The notes under the pieces are model-generated. The model saw only the letters and a list, made by a program, of their open reading frames with translations, was not told the origin of the DNA and did not search any database. Positions 24,404 through 34,048 of a stretch of 64,000 nt of DNA are shown here, piece by piece; the stretch's first letter is position 1; each line of letters opens with the position of its first letter. The DNA comes from Stenotrophomonas indicatrix (GTDB taxonomy: Bacteria; Pseudomonadota; Gammaproteobacteria; Xanthomonadales; Xanthomonadaceae). Both the position numbers and the translations under genes were made by a program. The stretch covers positions 1,240,001 to 1,304,000 of the forward strand of contig NZ_PEJS01000001.1 in NCBI RefSeq assembly GCF_002750975.1, written 5' to 3'.

Positions 24404-24824
24404 TGAGCAGCTCGACGTCGAACACCAGCGACGAACCTGCCGGAATCGGGCCGACCTGGCGGTCGCCATAGCCGAATTCCGGCGGAATCATCAGCGTGCG
24501 CTTGCCGCCGACCTTCATGCCGGCGACGCCTTCATCCCAACCGCGGATGACCTGGCCTGCGCCCAGTGTGAAGGTGAACGGCTCGCCGCGCTCGACCGAA
24601 CTGTCGAAGGTCCTGCCGTGCTTGTTGTCGGCGCGCTCGTCGTAGATCCAGCCGGTGTAATGCACGCTGACCTTCTTGCCCGGCACGGCCTCGGCACCAC
24701 TGCCCAGCTGGGTGTCGATGCGCTCGAACGTGGCAATGGTGCCTCCCGGCGGCGGGCCGGACGGCTCCGACGAGCAACCAACGGCGGCGAGGGACAGCAG
24801 CAGGGGAAGCAGCAGGCGGCGCAT
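24390..24824 (-). CDS. FKBP-type peptidyl-prolyl isomerase lipoprotein
   Basis: The product has 144 residues. The signal peptide ends in AAVGC (Cys 17), so a lipoprotein is predicted. The FKBP domain follows: GKKVSVHYTGWIYD, GRTFDSSVERGEPFTFTLGAGQVIRGWDEGVAGMKVGGKRTLMIPPEFGYG, and PAGSSLVFDVELL, containing the usual aromatic pocket residues (Tyr, Phe, Trp). It folds periplasmic proteins by Pro isomerisation. First of two overlapping genes. Confidence 0.93.
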   Translation of the reverse strand: MRRLLLPLLLSLAAVGCSSEPSGPPPGGTIATFERIDTQLGSGAEAVPGKKVSVHYTGWIYDERADNKHGRTFDSSVERGEPFTFTLGAGQVIRGWDEGVAGMKVGGKRTLMIPPEFGYGDRQVGPIPAGSSLVFDVELLNVQQ

Positions 24825-24893
24825 CAGGCGTCTCCAGGGGCGATGAGTCGAGGGCGGCAAGGTTAGCGCATCGGCGCCGGGTATCATGGTGGC

Positions 24894-25259
24894 ATGGCAA
24901 AACTCCTGCTCAATCTGCGCAATGTCGGCAACGACGAATATGCCGATGTCTGCACGCTGCTGGACCAGCACGGCATCGCTTGGTACCGCACCGAACCCAG
25001 TCCGTGGGGCATCTCCAATGGTGGCCTGTGGCTGCGCGAGGATGCGGACCAGCCGCGTGCCAAGGCGCTGATGGCCGACTACCAGGCGGCCCGCGGCGTG
25101 CGGGTCCGTGCCGAGCGCGAACAGGCCCTGCGCGACGGCACTGCCGAGACCTTTGGCAGCCTGTTGCGCCGCCGCCCTGTGTTCGTGGTGCTGGTGCTGC
25201 TGGGCATGGCGGTGGCGGCGGCACTGGTGCTGCTGCCGTTCATGCTGCTGCGGGGGTAG
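24894..25259 (+). CDS. small protein with C-terminal membrane anchor (DUF6164-like)
   Basis: The product has 121 residues: a soluble N-terminal domain (AKLLLNLRNVGNDEYADVCTLLDQHGIAWYRTEPSPWGISNGGLWL), a charged linker, and one hydrophobic helix near the C-terminus (about 97-118). The N-terminal fold resembles DUF2007/DUF6164-type proteins found in xanthomonads, but this is by overall look and not a firm assignment. It is divergent from the FKBP gene. Confidence 0.65.
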   Translation: MAKLLLNLRNVGNDEYADVCTLLDQHGIAWYRTEPSPWGISNGGLWLREDADQPRAKALMADYQAARGVRVRAEREQALRDGTAETFGSLLRRRPVFVVLVLLGMAVAAALVLLPFMLLRG

Positions 25260-25310
25260 GGGTCCGGCCGGGTTGCACCCGGCACCCGCAGAGGCCTTCA
25301 AGCAACATCA

Positions 25311-25476
25311 CAAGCGGCTTTCCGTGGGATGGCGGGGCAGTGTGGGTTTGCGGGGCCGCCGTGAACCCATCCTTGGGGGCTTGGTCGCCGCATCCATGCG
25401 GCTCACACCCCGCAACCCCACACTGCCCCGCCTTCGACAGTTTCCGGCGTCTGTAGATCCACGCCATGCGTGGATG
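25311..25476 (+). repeat. compound palindromic repeat, copy A (long hairpin plus SMAG/REP)
   Basis: The block starts AAGCGGCTTTCCGTGGG. The 25-base left arm at 25331-25355 (GGCGGGGCAGTGTGGG...) pairs with 25408-25432 at 24 of 25 positions around a 52-base loop. It is followed by CTTCGAC and a GTAG-headed palindrome at 25453-25476 (GTAGATCCACGCC...). The loop has its own small hairpin (CCGCATCCATGCGG). It fills most of the gap between 25259 and trhO at 25523. Copies B (32097-32394) and C (52297-52387) are recognisable elsewhere in the window. Confidence 0.8.
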
Positions 25477-25522
25477 AACGGTGGAGGCTGATGCGGGGGC
25501 GGTCAGGCGCTAAAATGGCGGG

Positions 25523-26290
25523 ATGATCGCCAATACCGCTGCCTATCATTTCGCCGTCATCGACGCCCCCCAGGCCCTGTGCGACCAGCTGCAGGCGCGT
25601 GCCGAGGCGTCCGGCCTGCAGGGGACGATCCTGGTGGCGGGCGAGGGGCTGAACCTGTTCCTGGCGGGGGCGCCGTCCGCGATCGATGGCTTCTACGCGG
25701 AACTGCGTGCTGATGCGCGCTTCGCCGATATGCGGGTCAAGACCAGCTTCAGCGAGCACCAGCCGTTCGCGCGGCTGAAAGCCAAGGTCAAGGACGAGAT
25801 CATCAGCTTCCGTCGTGACGATGGCCAGCCGCTGGACTACCCGCGCGCGCCGGCCATCGATCCTGCCACCGTGCAGCGTTGGCTGCGGCAGGGGCATGAT
25901 GATGCTGGCAAGCGCGTGGTGATGCTCGATACGCGCAACCTGCAGGAGATCGAGTACGGCACCTTCAAGGATGCGCTGGTACTGCCCATCCACAAGTTCA
26001 CCGATCTGCCCGAGGCGCTGGCGCCCCATCGTGAAGCGCTGAAGGACAGCACCGTGGTCAGTTTCTGCACCGGTGGCATCCGCTGCGAGAAGGCAGCGCT
26101 GTGGATGCTCAACGACGGCATGGACAACGTGCTGCAGCTCGATGGCGGCATCCTCGGTTACTTCGAGGAAGTCGGCGGTGAGGGCTACGAAGGTCGTTGT
26201 TTCGTGTTCGACGAACGGGTGGCGCTGGATGCCGAACTGAAGCCGTTGCTGGACGAGCCGTTGCCCGGGCCACGCCCCAGCGCGTTCTGA
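25523..26290 (+). CDS. trhO: tRNA uridine-34 hydroxylase (YceA/TrhO, rhodanese domain)
   Basis: The product has 255 residues. It makes 5-hydroxyuridine at wobble position 34 using oxygen. The N-terminal ferredoxin-like domain is about 1-95. The rhodanese domain follows and ends in [18 protein letters not shown], the [10 protein letters not shown] active loop with the catalytic Cys. Sequence and length fit the TrhO family well. The family name YceA is for the E. coli relative. Confidence 0.92.
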   Translation: MIANTAAYHFAVIDAPQALCDQLQARAEASGLQGTILVAGEGLNLFLAGAPSAIDGFYAELRADARFADMRVKTSFSEHQPFARLKAKVKDEIISFRRDDGQPLDYPRAPAIDPATVQRWLRQGHDDAGKRVVMLDTRNLQEIEYGTFKDALVLPIHKFTDLPEALAPHREALKDSTVVSFCTGGIRCEKAALWMLNDGMDNVLQLDGGILGYFEEVGGEGYEGRCFVFDERVALDAELKPLLDEPLPGPRPSAF

Positions 26291-26394
26291 CCCTTCCACA
26301 TTGGCCTGCGGGCCTGAACCGGCCAGGCAGGAATCAGCGTCCCGCCACCGGCACTGGCCGTGAGGGCAGGGCGACCCCATCAAACGGGGATCTT

Positions 26395-27408
26395 GTGACG
26401 GAAAACCGCCTGATGATCCCGTTGTCGATTCTCGACCTGGCCCCGGTCTGCGAGGGCAGCGATACCACTGCCGCCTTTGCCAACATGCTTGAGCTCGCCC
26501 AGCATGCCGATGCGCTGGGCTACCGCCGCTACTGGCTGGCCGAACACCACAACATGCCTGGCATCGCCAGTGCCGCCACGGCGGTGCTGATCGGCCATGT
26601 GGCCGGTGGCACCCAACGCATCCGCGTCGGCGCCGGCGGCATCATGCTGCCCAATCACGCGCCGTTGCAGGTGGCAGAGCAGTTCGGCACCCTGGCCTCG
26701 CTGTACCCCGATCGCATCGACCTGGGCCTGGGCCGCGCGCCGGGTACCGACCAGCCGACCGCCCGCGCCCTGCGCCGCTATTTCGACAGTGCCGACCAGT
26801 TCCCGCAGGACGTACGCGAGCTGCTGCACTACTTCGAACCGGTGCAGCCTGGGCAGGCGGTGCAGGCCGTACCGGGTGGCGGCCTGCGGGTGCCGACCTG
26901 GATCCTCGGTTCCAGCCTGTTCGGGGCACGCATGGCCGCCTCGATGGGCCTGCCGTATGCATTTGCCTCGCACTTCGCCCCCGATTCCATGGATGAAGCG
27001 CTTGCGGTGTATCGCCGCGAATTCCGCCCTTCGGCCACGCTCAAGCAGCCGCACGCGATGCTGGCGTTGAACGTGGTGGCCAGTGACAGCGAGGCCGAAT
27101 CGCGGCGGTTGTTCACCAGCCAGCAGCAGAGCTTCGTCAACCTGCGTCGCGGCCGTCCGGGCAAGATTCCGGCGCCGATCGATGACATCGAAGCGTTCTG
27201 GGAACCCCACGAGAAGCTGGGCGTGGAGCGGGCACTGGCGTGCACCGTGCTGGGTGATCCGCAGCAGGTCGCCGATGGCATTGCGGCGTTCGTCGAGCGC
27301 CATCAGCCCGACGAACTGATGCTTACCGCCAACCTGTACGACCACCGCGCGCGCCTTCGCTCGTTCGAACTGGCAATGCAAGCCTGGCATGCCCGCCACG
27401 CGGGCTGA
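26395..27408 (+). CDS. luciferase-like (LLM class) flavin-dependent oxidoreductase, YhbW-like
   Basis: The product has 337 residues from a GTG start at 26395. I chose it over ATG 26413 because GGGGA lies before it and the N-terminus ([16 protein letters not shown]) then aligns with E. coli YhbW. Family motifs: [60 protein letters not shown]. These are TIM-barrel flavin enzymes without a known physiological substrate. Confidence 0.88.
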   Translation: MTENRLMIPLSILDLAPVCEGSDTTAAFANMLELAQHADALGYRRYWLAEHHNMPGIASAATAVLIGHVAGGTQRIRVGAGGIMLPNHAPLQVAEQFGTLASLYPDRIDLGLGRAPGTDQPTARALRRYFDSADQFPQDVRELLHYFEPVQPGQAVQAVPGGGLRVPTWILGSSLFGARMAASMGLPYAFASHFAPDSMDEALAVYRREFRPSATLKQPHAMLALNVVASDSEAESRRLFTSQQQSFVNLRRGRPGKIPAPIDDIEAFWEPHEKLGVERALACTVLGDPQQVADGIAAFVERHQPDELMLTANLYDHRARLRSFELAMQAWHARHAG

Positions 27409-27475
27409 ACAATTGCGTCACGGCAATTTGCGGTGCGGACGCGTCTGATGGGGACTCCCACTTCCGGAGTCCCCC

Positions 27476-27973
27476 ATGGACGAATCGCGTACCGAGCACA
27501 TTGCCCAGCTGGCTGAACTGATCAAGGACGTGGAGGTGGCGATGTTCACCACCCGTGGTGTCGATGGGCGCCTCTACAGCCGTCCGCTCGGCACCCAGCA
27601 GGTCGCCTTCGATGGCGACCTGTGGTTCGCCACTGCGGCCGACAGCCCGAAGGTGGCCGAGATCGCGCTCGACCCGCGGGTCAACGTGGCCTATGCCTCG
27701 CCATCGAAGAATACGTATGTGTCGGTAGCCGGCGTGGCACGGATCATCGATGACCGCGCGAAGGTCGAAGAGCTGTGGTCGCCGGCGATGAAGCTGTTCT
27801 TCCCCGGCGGCCCGGATGACCCGAGCCTGCGCTTGATCCACGTGCGTGCAGAGACCGCCGAGTACTGGGACGGACCGGGCACGCTGCTCGGCTCGGCGTT
27901 GAGTTTCGTGTTGTCGGCGGTGCAGGATGAGCCGGCACGGTTGGGCGACAACGGATTCATCGATCTGCGTTGA
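27476..27973 (+). CDS. pyridoxamine 5'-phosphate oxidase-like (general stress FMN-binding) protein
   Basis: The product has 165 residues. The split-barrel pattern is visible: VEVAMFTTRGVDGRLYSRPL, FDGDLWFATAADSPKVAEIALDPRVNVAYASPSKNTYVSVAGVARI and the C-terminal VRAETAEYWDGP, typical of the general stress protein 26 subgroup. It probably binds FMN or F420-like flavin. Substrate unknown. It lies 68 bases after the luciferase-like gene. Confidence 0.85.
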   Translation: MDESRTEHIAQLAELIKDVEVAMFTTRGVDGRLYSRPLGTQQVAFDGDLWFATAADSPKVAEIALDPRVNVAYASPSKNTYVSVAGVARIIDDRAKVEELWSPAMKLFFPGGPDDPSLRLIHVRAETAEYWDGPGTLLGSALSFVLSAVQDEPARLGDNGFIDLR

Positions 27974-28020
27974 TTGCAGTAACCCGCCGGGCCATGCCCG
28001 GCGAGCGCAGCGGCAGGCGC

Positions 28021-28674
28021 TCAGAACCAGCGCTGGAACAGGTCGACGGTGTAGCCCACCAACTGCCCGGAACTGAAGCCGAAGAAAGCGATCGCCACCA
28101 GCGCAGCCACCCAGTTGAACAACATCAGCGCGCCGTCGCGTTCAAGCAGGGCCAGCGCGAACAGCAGCAACTGGAAGCCGAACAGATAGTTGGTGAACGG
28201 AATCGGCAGCGACAGCAGCAGGCCCAGCAGCACCAGCAGCAGGCCGCTGAAGGCGTGGGCGGGAGCCGGGGTCAGCAGTTGCGGCATGCGCGGCTTGAGC
28301 ATGCGGTCGAGGCGGCGCAGGGCACCATCGATGCGATCCAGGAACCGGTGCATGGTGCCGCGCTTCGGCCCGCGACGGGCAATGAAGCCGGGCAGCCAGG
28401 GCCGGCGCATGCAGAACAGCATCTGCAGGCCGATCAGGATCACCAACGGACCGCTGACTGCGCCGCCCAGCCCCGGGATGGGGATGAAGGCCGGCAGGAT
28501 GGCGACGAACAGGAATACACCAAAGGCACTCTGCTGCAGATCCTGCAGGATCTGCCCCAGCTTCATGTGCTGGGCCGGGTCACCGAAGGCGAACATCGCC
28601 AGCAGGGTCCGGATGCCCTCGTTGCGGTACTCCGGCGATGCAGCGCCGGGGCCGGCGTCAGGCGGTGAGCTCAT
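28021..28674 (-). CDS. ExoD-family membrane protein
   Basis: The product has 217 residues. After a polar N-terminus the ExoD pattern appears: FGVFLFVAILPAFIPIPGLGGAVSGPLVILIGLQMLFCMRRPWLPGFIARR, then two to three further helices in the C-terminal half. In rhizobia ExoD affects exopolysaccharide and alkaline tolerance; the role here is unknown. Its start overlaps the end of the CNNM gene by 17 bases, so it is the second gene of that transcript. Confidence 0.85.
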   Translation of the reverse strand: MSSPPDAGPGAASPEYRNEGIRTLLAMFAFGDPAQHMKLGQILQDLQQSAFGVFLFVAILPAFIPIPGLGGAVSGPLVILIGLQMLFCMRRPWLPGFIARRGPKRGTMHRFLDRIDGALRRLDRMLKPRMPQLLTPAPAHAFSGLLLVLLGLLLSLPIPFTNYLFGFQLLLFALALLERDGALMLFNWVAALVAIAFFGFSSGQLVGYTVDLFQRWF

Positions 28675-29977
28675 CGGCCTGCTCGTCGGACAGGGTGCGA
28701 AGCAGCAGTTTGTCCACGCGCGCACCGTCCAGATCGACCACCTCGAAGCGCCAGCCGGCCCAGTCGAAGTACTCGCCCGCGTGCGGGATGCGGCCGAAGA
28801 AGTGGATGCACATGCCGGCCAGGGTGTAGTAATCGCCATCCTCGGCGTCGGGCAGGTCGTTGCTGCCGATCAGCTCGCGCAGGTCCTCGATCGGCAGCGA
28901 GCCGTCCACCAGCAGCGAGCCGTCCTCACGGGTCACCACCAGCGCGTCCTCGTCGGCATTTTCCGTTGCCTGCAGGCGGCCGACCACCGCGCCCATCAAA
29001 TCGCTGATGGTTACCAGGCCCTGGATCTCGCCGTACTCGTCCACCACCAGCGCCATCGACTGCTGTTCTTCGCGGAAGATCTCCAGCAGCTTCATCGCAT
29101 GGGTGGATTCGGAGACGTACAGCGGTTCGCGCAACGTCTGGAACAGCGCGTTGTCGCCGCGTGCCATCCGCGTGGCCAGCGATTTCAGCTCAAGCACGCC
29201 GACCACGTCCATGTCGTTGTCGCGGTACACCGGGTACCGCGAGAACTCGTGCTCGGCCATGATCTCCAGGTTCTTGTCCAGGCCACCCAGCGTATCCAGC
29301 CAGGCGATCCGGTTGCGCGGGGTCATCAGGCTGTCGGCGGTACGGTCGCCCAGGCGCATCACGCGGTTCATCATGTCGCGCTCGTGGCTGTCGATCACGC
29401 CGGCCTCGTGGCTCTCGGCCACCAGCATGCGGATCTCCTCTTCGGTCACCGACGCGACCTCGTCCTTGCCCAGGCCGAACAGGCGCAGCACCAGCTGGGT
29501 GGTCTTGGACAGCAGCCAGACGAAGGGGAAGGCAAGCTTGGCCAGCCAGCTCATCGGCAGCGCCACCAGGCCGGCGATGTCCTCCGAGCGGGTCAGGGCC
29601 AGGCGCTTGGGCACCAGTTCGCCGAAGATCAGCGTGATGAAGGTGATGAAGGTGACTGCAAGGGCCTTGCCGATGCCGCCGGCGTAGGCGAAGCCCGGCA
29701 TCAGCCCCTGGATCCAGCCGCCGATGGCTTCACCCAGTGCCTCGCCGCCGAGGAAGCCGGTCAGCACGCCGATCACGGTGATGCCGATCTGGACGGTGGA
29801 CAGGAAGGCTTCCGGCTTCTCCGACAGCTCCAGGGCCTTGGCCGCGCGCTTGGAGGTGCCGGCCAGCTGCTTCAGCCGGCTCTTGCGCGAGGTCATGACC
29901 GACATCTCGGACATGGCAAAGAAGCCGTTCAGCAGAACAAGCGCGAAAACAATCAGGATCATTTCAAACACGGGCAT
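28658..29977 (-). CDS. CNNM/CorC (hemolysin-family) membrane protein with CBS domains
   Basis: The product has 439 residues. The N-terminal DUF21 domain has about four helices (about 1-150) with GELVPKRLALTRSEDIAGLVALPM. A tandem CBS pair follows (TADSLMTPRNRIAWLDTLGG... to VVDEYGEIQGLVTISDLMGAVVG), then a CorC_HlyC C-terminal domain ending near the stop. Relatives mediate Mg2+/Co2+ efflux or sensing. The name hemolysin is historical. It is the first of two overlapping genes. Confidence 0.92.
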   Translation of the reverse strand: MPVFEMILIVFALVLLNGFFAMSEMSVMTSRKSRLKQLAGTSKRAAKALELSEKPEAFLSTVQIGITVIGVLTGFLGGEALGEAIGGWIQGLMPGFAYAGGIGKALAVTFITFITLIFGELVPKRLALTRSEDIAGLVALPMSWLAKLAFPFVWLLSKTTQLVLRLFGLGKDEVASVTEEEIRMLVAESHEAGVIDSHERDMMNRVMRLGDRTADSLMTPRNRIAWLDTLGGLDKNLEIMAEHEFSRYPVYRDNDMDVVGVLELKSLATRMARGDNALFQTLREPLYVSESTHAMKLLEIFREEQQSMALVVDEYGEIQGLVTISDLMGAVVGRLQATENADEDALVVTREDGSLLVDGSLPIEDLRELIGSNDLPDAEDGDYYTLAGMCIHFFGRIPHAGEYFDWAGWRFEVVDLDGARVDKLLLRTLSDEQADELTA

Positions 29978-30254
29978 CGTCCCCGGTTGGTGGCAGGGAG
30001 GGCGGGTGCTTGCGATGGCGGCAGGCGCTCAGGAACGGGGTCCGGCGCGGCGCTGGGGGATAAGGGTCGTCGTCCATAAGGTGCGCCCGAAGGCGCGCTG
30101 GCATCTTAGCAAAGGGCCGTGGCTGGGTGGCAAATGCCTGTTCAGTTTTGGGCGTCCCGACCCCCGGAAAGGGGCAGGGATACCCGTGATGGTCATCTAG
30201 CCGTCATAATTCGCACTGGTGCCGTCCTTCCCGCGACGGCTGACAGGTTTCTCA

Positions 30255-30881
30255 ATGTTCTCTCTGCAGACCATTTTCGGTTCCGGCAAACAGTTCTACA
30301 CCCTGCTCGATGAGGCTGCCGTCGCGGCTTCCGATGCCGCCAAGGCACTGCATTCGATGCTGCGCGACGCCGATCGCCAGCCCGCCCTGGATGCCTTCAA
30401 GCTGGCCCGTCTGCGCGAACGCGCGGCCTCGGACAAGATCAGCCAGGCGCTGGTGGACAGCTTCATGACCCCGATCGAGCGCGAAGACATCGAAGCGCTG
30501 GGCTCGGCCCTGTACAAGATTCCCAAGCAGATCGAGAAGTTCGCCGATCGCTATTCGCTGGCCACCACCCACCTGGAACACATCGACTTCGCGCCGCGCG
30601 CGGCGATGCTCGAGCAGGCCGCTGGCGTGGTGGTGGAGATGGTCGCCGACCTGCGCCACATGAACCTGGACCGGATGACCGCGCTCAACGAGCGCCTGCG
30701 CTCGCTGGAAAACGAGGCCGACCGTCTGATGCTCGAGCTGTACCGCGACATCTACTCCGGTCGCCTGGACAACCTGCAGATGTTCCTGCTCAAGGAATTC
30801 TTCGAGATCCTGGAAAAGGCCATCGACCGCTGCCGCGAGGCCGGTGTGGTGGCGTACCAGATCGTGTTGAAGAACAGCTGA
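30255..30881 (+). CDS. DUF47 / PhoU-like regulator of phosphate transport
   Basis: The product has 208 residues, all-helical, of the TIGR00153/DUF47 family (MFSLQTIFGSGKQFYTLLDEAAVAA..., RLRSLENEADRLMLELYRDIYSG). These proteins are encoded next to PiT transporters and resemble PhoU. The gene ends 13 bases before the transporter gene, so the two form an operon. The start is the Met after the in-frame upstream codons. Confidence 0.9.
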   Translation: MFSLQTIFGSGKQFYTLLDEAAVAASDAAKALHSMLRDADRQPALDAFKLARLRERAASDKISQALVDSFMTPIEREDIEALGSALYKIPKQIEKFADRYSLATTHLEHIDFAPRAAMLEQAAGVVVEMVADLRHMNLDRMTALNERLRSLENEADRLMLELYRDIYSGRLDNLQMFLLKEFFEILEKAIDRCREAGVVAYQIVLKNS

Positions 30882-30894
30882 CGGGCCGGTACCG

Positions 30895-32016
30895 ATGCTC
30901 ACCCTAGTCCTGGTGGTGATCCTGGCCGCGCTCGTCTTCGAGTTCATCAACGGCTTCCACGATACCGCCAACTCCATCGCTACCGTGGTGGCAACCAAAG
31001 TACTGTCGCCCGGTTGGGCGGTGATGCTTGCCGCCTTCATGAACCTCATCGGTGCCCTGACCGGCACCGCGGTCGCACTGACCATCGCGTCGGGCCTGCT
31101 CAACACCAACGTGGTCGACGTGACCCCGCAGGTGATCCTGTGCGCGCTGCTCGGCGGCATCATCTGGAACCTGATCACCTGGTGGAAGGGCCTGCCGTCC
31201 TCGTCCTCGCACGCGTTGATCGGTGGCCTGTGCGGCGCCGGCCTGGCTGCGGCCCACAACAACTGGGACGCGCTGATCTGGTCCGAACGGCTTGGCAGCT
31301 GGGCGCAGAACAAGGGCCTGCTGTGGAAGGTGTTCGTGCCGATGATCACCTCGCCGATCGCCGGCTTCCTGCTCGGCATCGCAGTGATGGTGCTGTTGTG
31401 GGCGCTGATCGCAGGCCTGGCCAAGATCGGCGGCGCGATCGGCCGGCTGGCACGTCCGCGCATCGTCAATGCGTTCTTTGGCAAGGCACAGATCGCTTCG
31501 GCGGCCTACATGGGCTTTGCCCACGGCCACAACGATGCGCAGAAGACCATGGGCATCATCGCGATGACCCTGATCGGTGCCGAGGCGACCGGCGCGTTGA
31601 ACGACCTGCCGTCGTGGCTGGCCTTCATGCATCCGGACGCGCACGCCGGCGACGGCATTGCCATGTGGATCGTGCTGACCTGTGCGGTGGTGATGGCCGC
31701 CGGTACCGCCTCGGGTGGCTGGAAGATCATCAAGACCCTGGGCCACAAGATGGTCAAGCTGCACCCGATCCACGGCTTCGCCGCAGAAACCAGCTCGGCC
31801 ACCGTGCTGACCCTGGCGGCGCACTTCGGCATGCCGGTATCGACCACCCACAGCATCTCCACCGCGATCATGGGCGTAGGCTTCGCCAAGAACCCGCGTT
31901 CGCTGCGCCTGGGCGTGATCGAACGCATCGTCTGGGCCTGGATCCTGACCATCCCGGCGGCAGGCGGCTGCGCCTACCTGATCCTGAAGCTGTTCGAGCT
32001 GCTCGGCTGGACCTGA
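30895..32016 (+). CDS. PiT-family inorganic phosphate transporter
   Basis: The product has 373 residues and about ten membrane segments. Both PiT signature repeats are present: GFHDTANSIATVVATK near the N-terminus and GHNDAQKTMGIIAM in the second half, plus SSSSHALIGGL and STTHSISTAIMGVG. It takes up phosphate (often as metal-phosphate) with H+. The DUF47 protein before it is the usual partner. A strong terminator follows. Confidence 0.94.
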   Translation: MLTLVLVVILAALVFEFINGFHDTANSIATVVATKVLSPGWAVMLAAFMNLIGALTGTAVALTIASGLLNTNVVDVTPQVILCALLGGIIWNLITWWKGLPSSSSHALIGGLCGAGLAAAHNNWDALIWSERLGSWAQNKGLLWKVFVPMITSPIAGFLLGIAVMVLLWALIAGLAKIGGAIGRLARPRIVNAFFGKAQIASAAYMGFAHGHNDAQKTMGIIAMTLIGAEATGALNDLPSWLAFMHPDAHAGDGIAMWIVLTCAVVMAAGTASGGWKIIKTLGHKMVKLHPIHGFAAETSSATVLTLAAHFGMPVSTTHSISTAIMGVGFAKNPRSLRLGVIERIVWAWILTIPAAGGCAYLILKLFELLGWT

Positions 32017-32037
32017 GTTCCACGCCAACGCTGCAAA

Positions 32038-32070
32038 CAAAAAGCCCGCCGGATTCCGGCGGGCTTTTTC
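32038..32070 (+). terminator. intrinsic terminator after the phosphate transporter
   Basis: The stem AAAAAGCCCGCCGG/CCGGCGGGCTTTTT closes on a short ATT loop and ends in a T-run. Confidence 0.88.
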
Positions 32071-32096
32071 ATTTCATGAAGCATCCGGTTTCCGTT

Positions 32097-32394
32097 ATCC
32101 ACGCATGGCGTGGATCTACAGTGTCGACCAAGGTCGACACCTACCAACAGCAGCAGGAAGTCGACACCCACCAACAGCAGCCGGAACCCGTCGAAGGCGG
32201 GGTGGGTCCGGTTGCGGGGGTGTCCGCGGCATGGATGCCGCGGCCAAGCCCCCAAGGGTGAGGGCGCTTTGCTTGCGAGGCACTGCTTCGCAAGCGCCCG
32301 AACGCACAGCCGCCAGCGGCTGGGCCGGTCTGGGGGTTTACGGCGTCCCCCGCAACCGGGCCCACCCCGCCAACCCACGGAAAGCCCGCTTTTG
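32097..32394 (-). repeat. compound palindromic repeat, copy B (inverted, expanded)
   Basis: Read on the minus strand, it has the same order as copy A: GCTTTCCGTGGG, a long stem, CCTTCGAC, then palindromes. The arms at 32196-32220 and 32347-32371 (GGCGGGGTGGG...) match at 24 of 25 positions. The loop is 126 bases, about 75 more than in copy A, and the extra part holds nested hairpins (GGGCGCTT.../...AAGCGCCC; CCGCGGCAT/ATGCCGCGG). The 3' side carries CTGCTGTTGG motifs, a GTGTCGACC/GGTCGACAC palindrome (32121-32144) and a GTAGATCCACGCC SMAG (32097-32119). The 437-base gap 32017-32453 holds this and the terminator, no gene. Confidence 0.8.
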
Positions 32395-32453
32395 ACGTTG
32401 CCGTTGCCGTTGCTGTCCGCGGGTGCCGGGCCGCAGGCCCGGCCGACAACCCC

Positions 32454-33950
32454 TCAATTGCGCTGGAACAACGCCTGCACATCCCTGCGGAACGCCGCCT
32501 GGCTGTCAGCCCGGCTGTAGAACATGTGCCCGCCCGGATAGCTGCGCACCTGCACGCGGTCCGGGTTGCTGCCCATCGTCGGCATCTGGTCCACCGTCAG
32601 GATCGAGCCCATGAACGGGCAGGACAGGTCATTCCAGCCGTGCACGATCAGCACCTGCAGATGCGGGTCGATCGCCACGGCCTGGCGCAGCTGGGTCACC
32701 GCGCCCTCGCGCAGGTCACCATTGCGATCCCACAGACGGTTCACGTCGTAGTTCAGTGCCTGGTAGCGCGCATCCACCTTCCAGCCGACCTCACGGGTAA
32801 CGAAGTCGACCATCGCCGTGGTGGTCGGGGCGATGATGCTGTCCAGCAGCGGATCGTTGGCGCGCTGCTCCGGATCGTTCGGGAACGGATCGAACGCAGT
32901 GACGTTGGAATCGTAGCGGCTGCCCAGCGTGCCCTTGTCGCGGAACACCTCACGCAGGTAGGCCTGGGTTTCCAGGCGACCGCCGGCGCGGCGCACGAAC
33001 TGCGGGTCCAGGCCGGTCAACTCGGCTACCCGGCGCAGCATCGCCTCGGTCGCCTGCGGATCGCTGCGGCCCTTCATCAGCGCGGTGGCGTAGTCACCGC
33101 GGGTGTACTCGACCACCTCGCGCATCGCCGCGTCGGTCAGCTTGCCCTGGCGTTCCAGGTGCGCGGCAGCGATCGACGGCAGGGTCTGCATCCACGCCAT
33201 CGGCGAGACATCGGCGTTGTCTTCCAGGGTCGGGCTCAGGTAAGGCGACACCAGCACCAGGCCGTTCATCGCCACGCCCAGGCGCGTCTGCAGGAAGTGG
33301 GTGATGCGCGGGCCGCGATAGCCGCCATAGCTCTCGCCGGTCAGGTACTTGCGCGAGGCCATGCGCTGGTTGCGCAGCAGCCAGTCGTAGATCGTGCGCG
33401 AGAGGTATTCGACATCGGCACTGGGCGTATACAGCTGCTTCTTCGCTTCCTCATCGCCGATGCGGGCGCGGCTGAAGCCGGTACCGACCGGATCGATGAA
33501 CACCAGGTCGGTGAAGTCCAGCCAGGTGCCGGGATTGTCGTGCAGCTTCGCCGGCGCCGATGCGCTGTCGCCTTCCGAACCGAAGGTCACCACCTTCGGG
33601 CCGATGGCGCCCAGGTTGAGGTACACAGAAGACGCGCCGGGGCCGCCATTGAGAGCGAAGGTCACCGGCCGGTCCTTGCCCGGCATCGTGTAGGCGGTAA
33701 ACACCACATCGGCGATCACCTTGCCCTTCGCATCGCGTACCGGCAGGGTGCCGACGGTGGCGGTGTAGTCGAGGGTGCGGCCCGCCAAACGCATGCTCTG
33801 GCGAGCCGACGCATCGGCCGGCAGGGGAGTGGCTTCGGTCTTTTCTTCTTTCGTTTCGGAGGCGCCGTCAGCAGCAGGCGCGGCCAGCACGCAGGCAGGG
33901 GCGATCAGCAGGCCGACGCAGAGCGCGGCAGAGTGCAGCAGAAACTTCAT
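32454..33950 (-). CDS. secreted serine carboxypeptidase (peptidase S10)
   Basis: The product has 498 residues with a signal peptide (about 1-23, ending VLA). S10 family features: FALNGGPGASSVYLNLGAIGP (oxyanion region), LVFIDPVGTGFS, the nucleophile in TGESYGGYRGPR, the catalytic Asp in HGWNDLSCP and the His in PGGHMFY. It probably trims C-terminal residues of peptides in the periplasm or outside the cell. It is transcribed alone. Confidence 0.9.
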   Translation of the reverse strand: MKFLLHSAALCVGLLIAPACVLAAPAADGASETKEEKTEATPLPADASARQSMRLAGRTLDYTATVGTLPVRDAKGKVIADVVFTAYTMPGKDRPVTFALNGGPGASSVYLNLGAIGPKVVTFGSEGDSASAPAKLHDNPGTWLDFTDLVFIDPVGTGFSRARIGDEEAKKQLYTPSADVEYLSRTIYDWLLRNQRMASRKYLTGESYGGYRGPRITHFLQTRLGVAMNGLVLVSPYLSPTLEDNADVSPMAWMQTLPSIAAAHLERQGKLTDAAMREVVEYTRGDYATALMKGRSDPQATEAMLRRVAELTGLDPQFVRRAGGRLETQAYLREVFRDKGTLGSRYDSNVTAFDPFPNDPEQRANDPLLDSIIAPTTTAMVDFVTREVGWKVDARYQALNYDVNRLWDRNGDLREGAVTQLRQAVAIDPHLQVLIVHGWNDLSCPFMGSILTVDQMPTMGSNPDRVQVRSYPGGHMFYSRADSQAAFRRDVQALFQRN

Positions 33951-34048
33951 GGCACCGGAACGGCAGCGGAAGGGACCCCGATGCTAGGGCGGGGTGCCGC
34001 GCACCGTATGTGTCCAAAGGCATGGGCCGGCGTTGTGGCCTGATCCGG

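Noticed and set aside
27983..28003. CGCCGGGCCATGCCCGGCG as a SMAG unit
   Set aside because: The palindrome core matches, but the GTAG head is missing, so it is at best a decayed copy.
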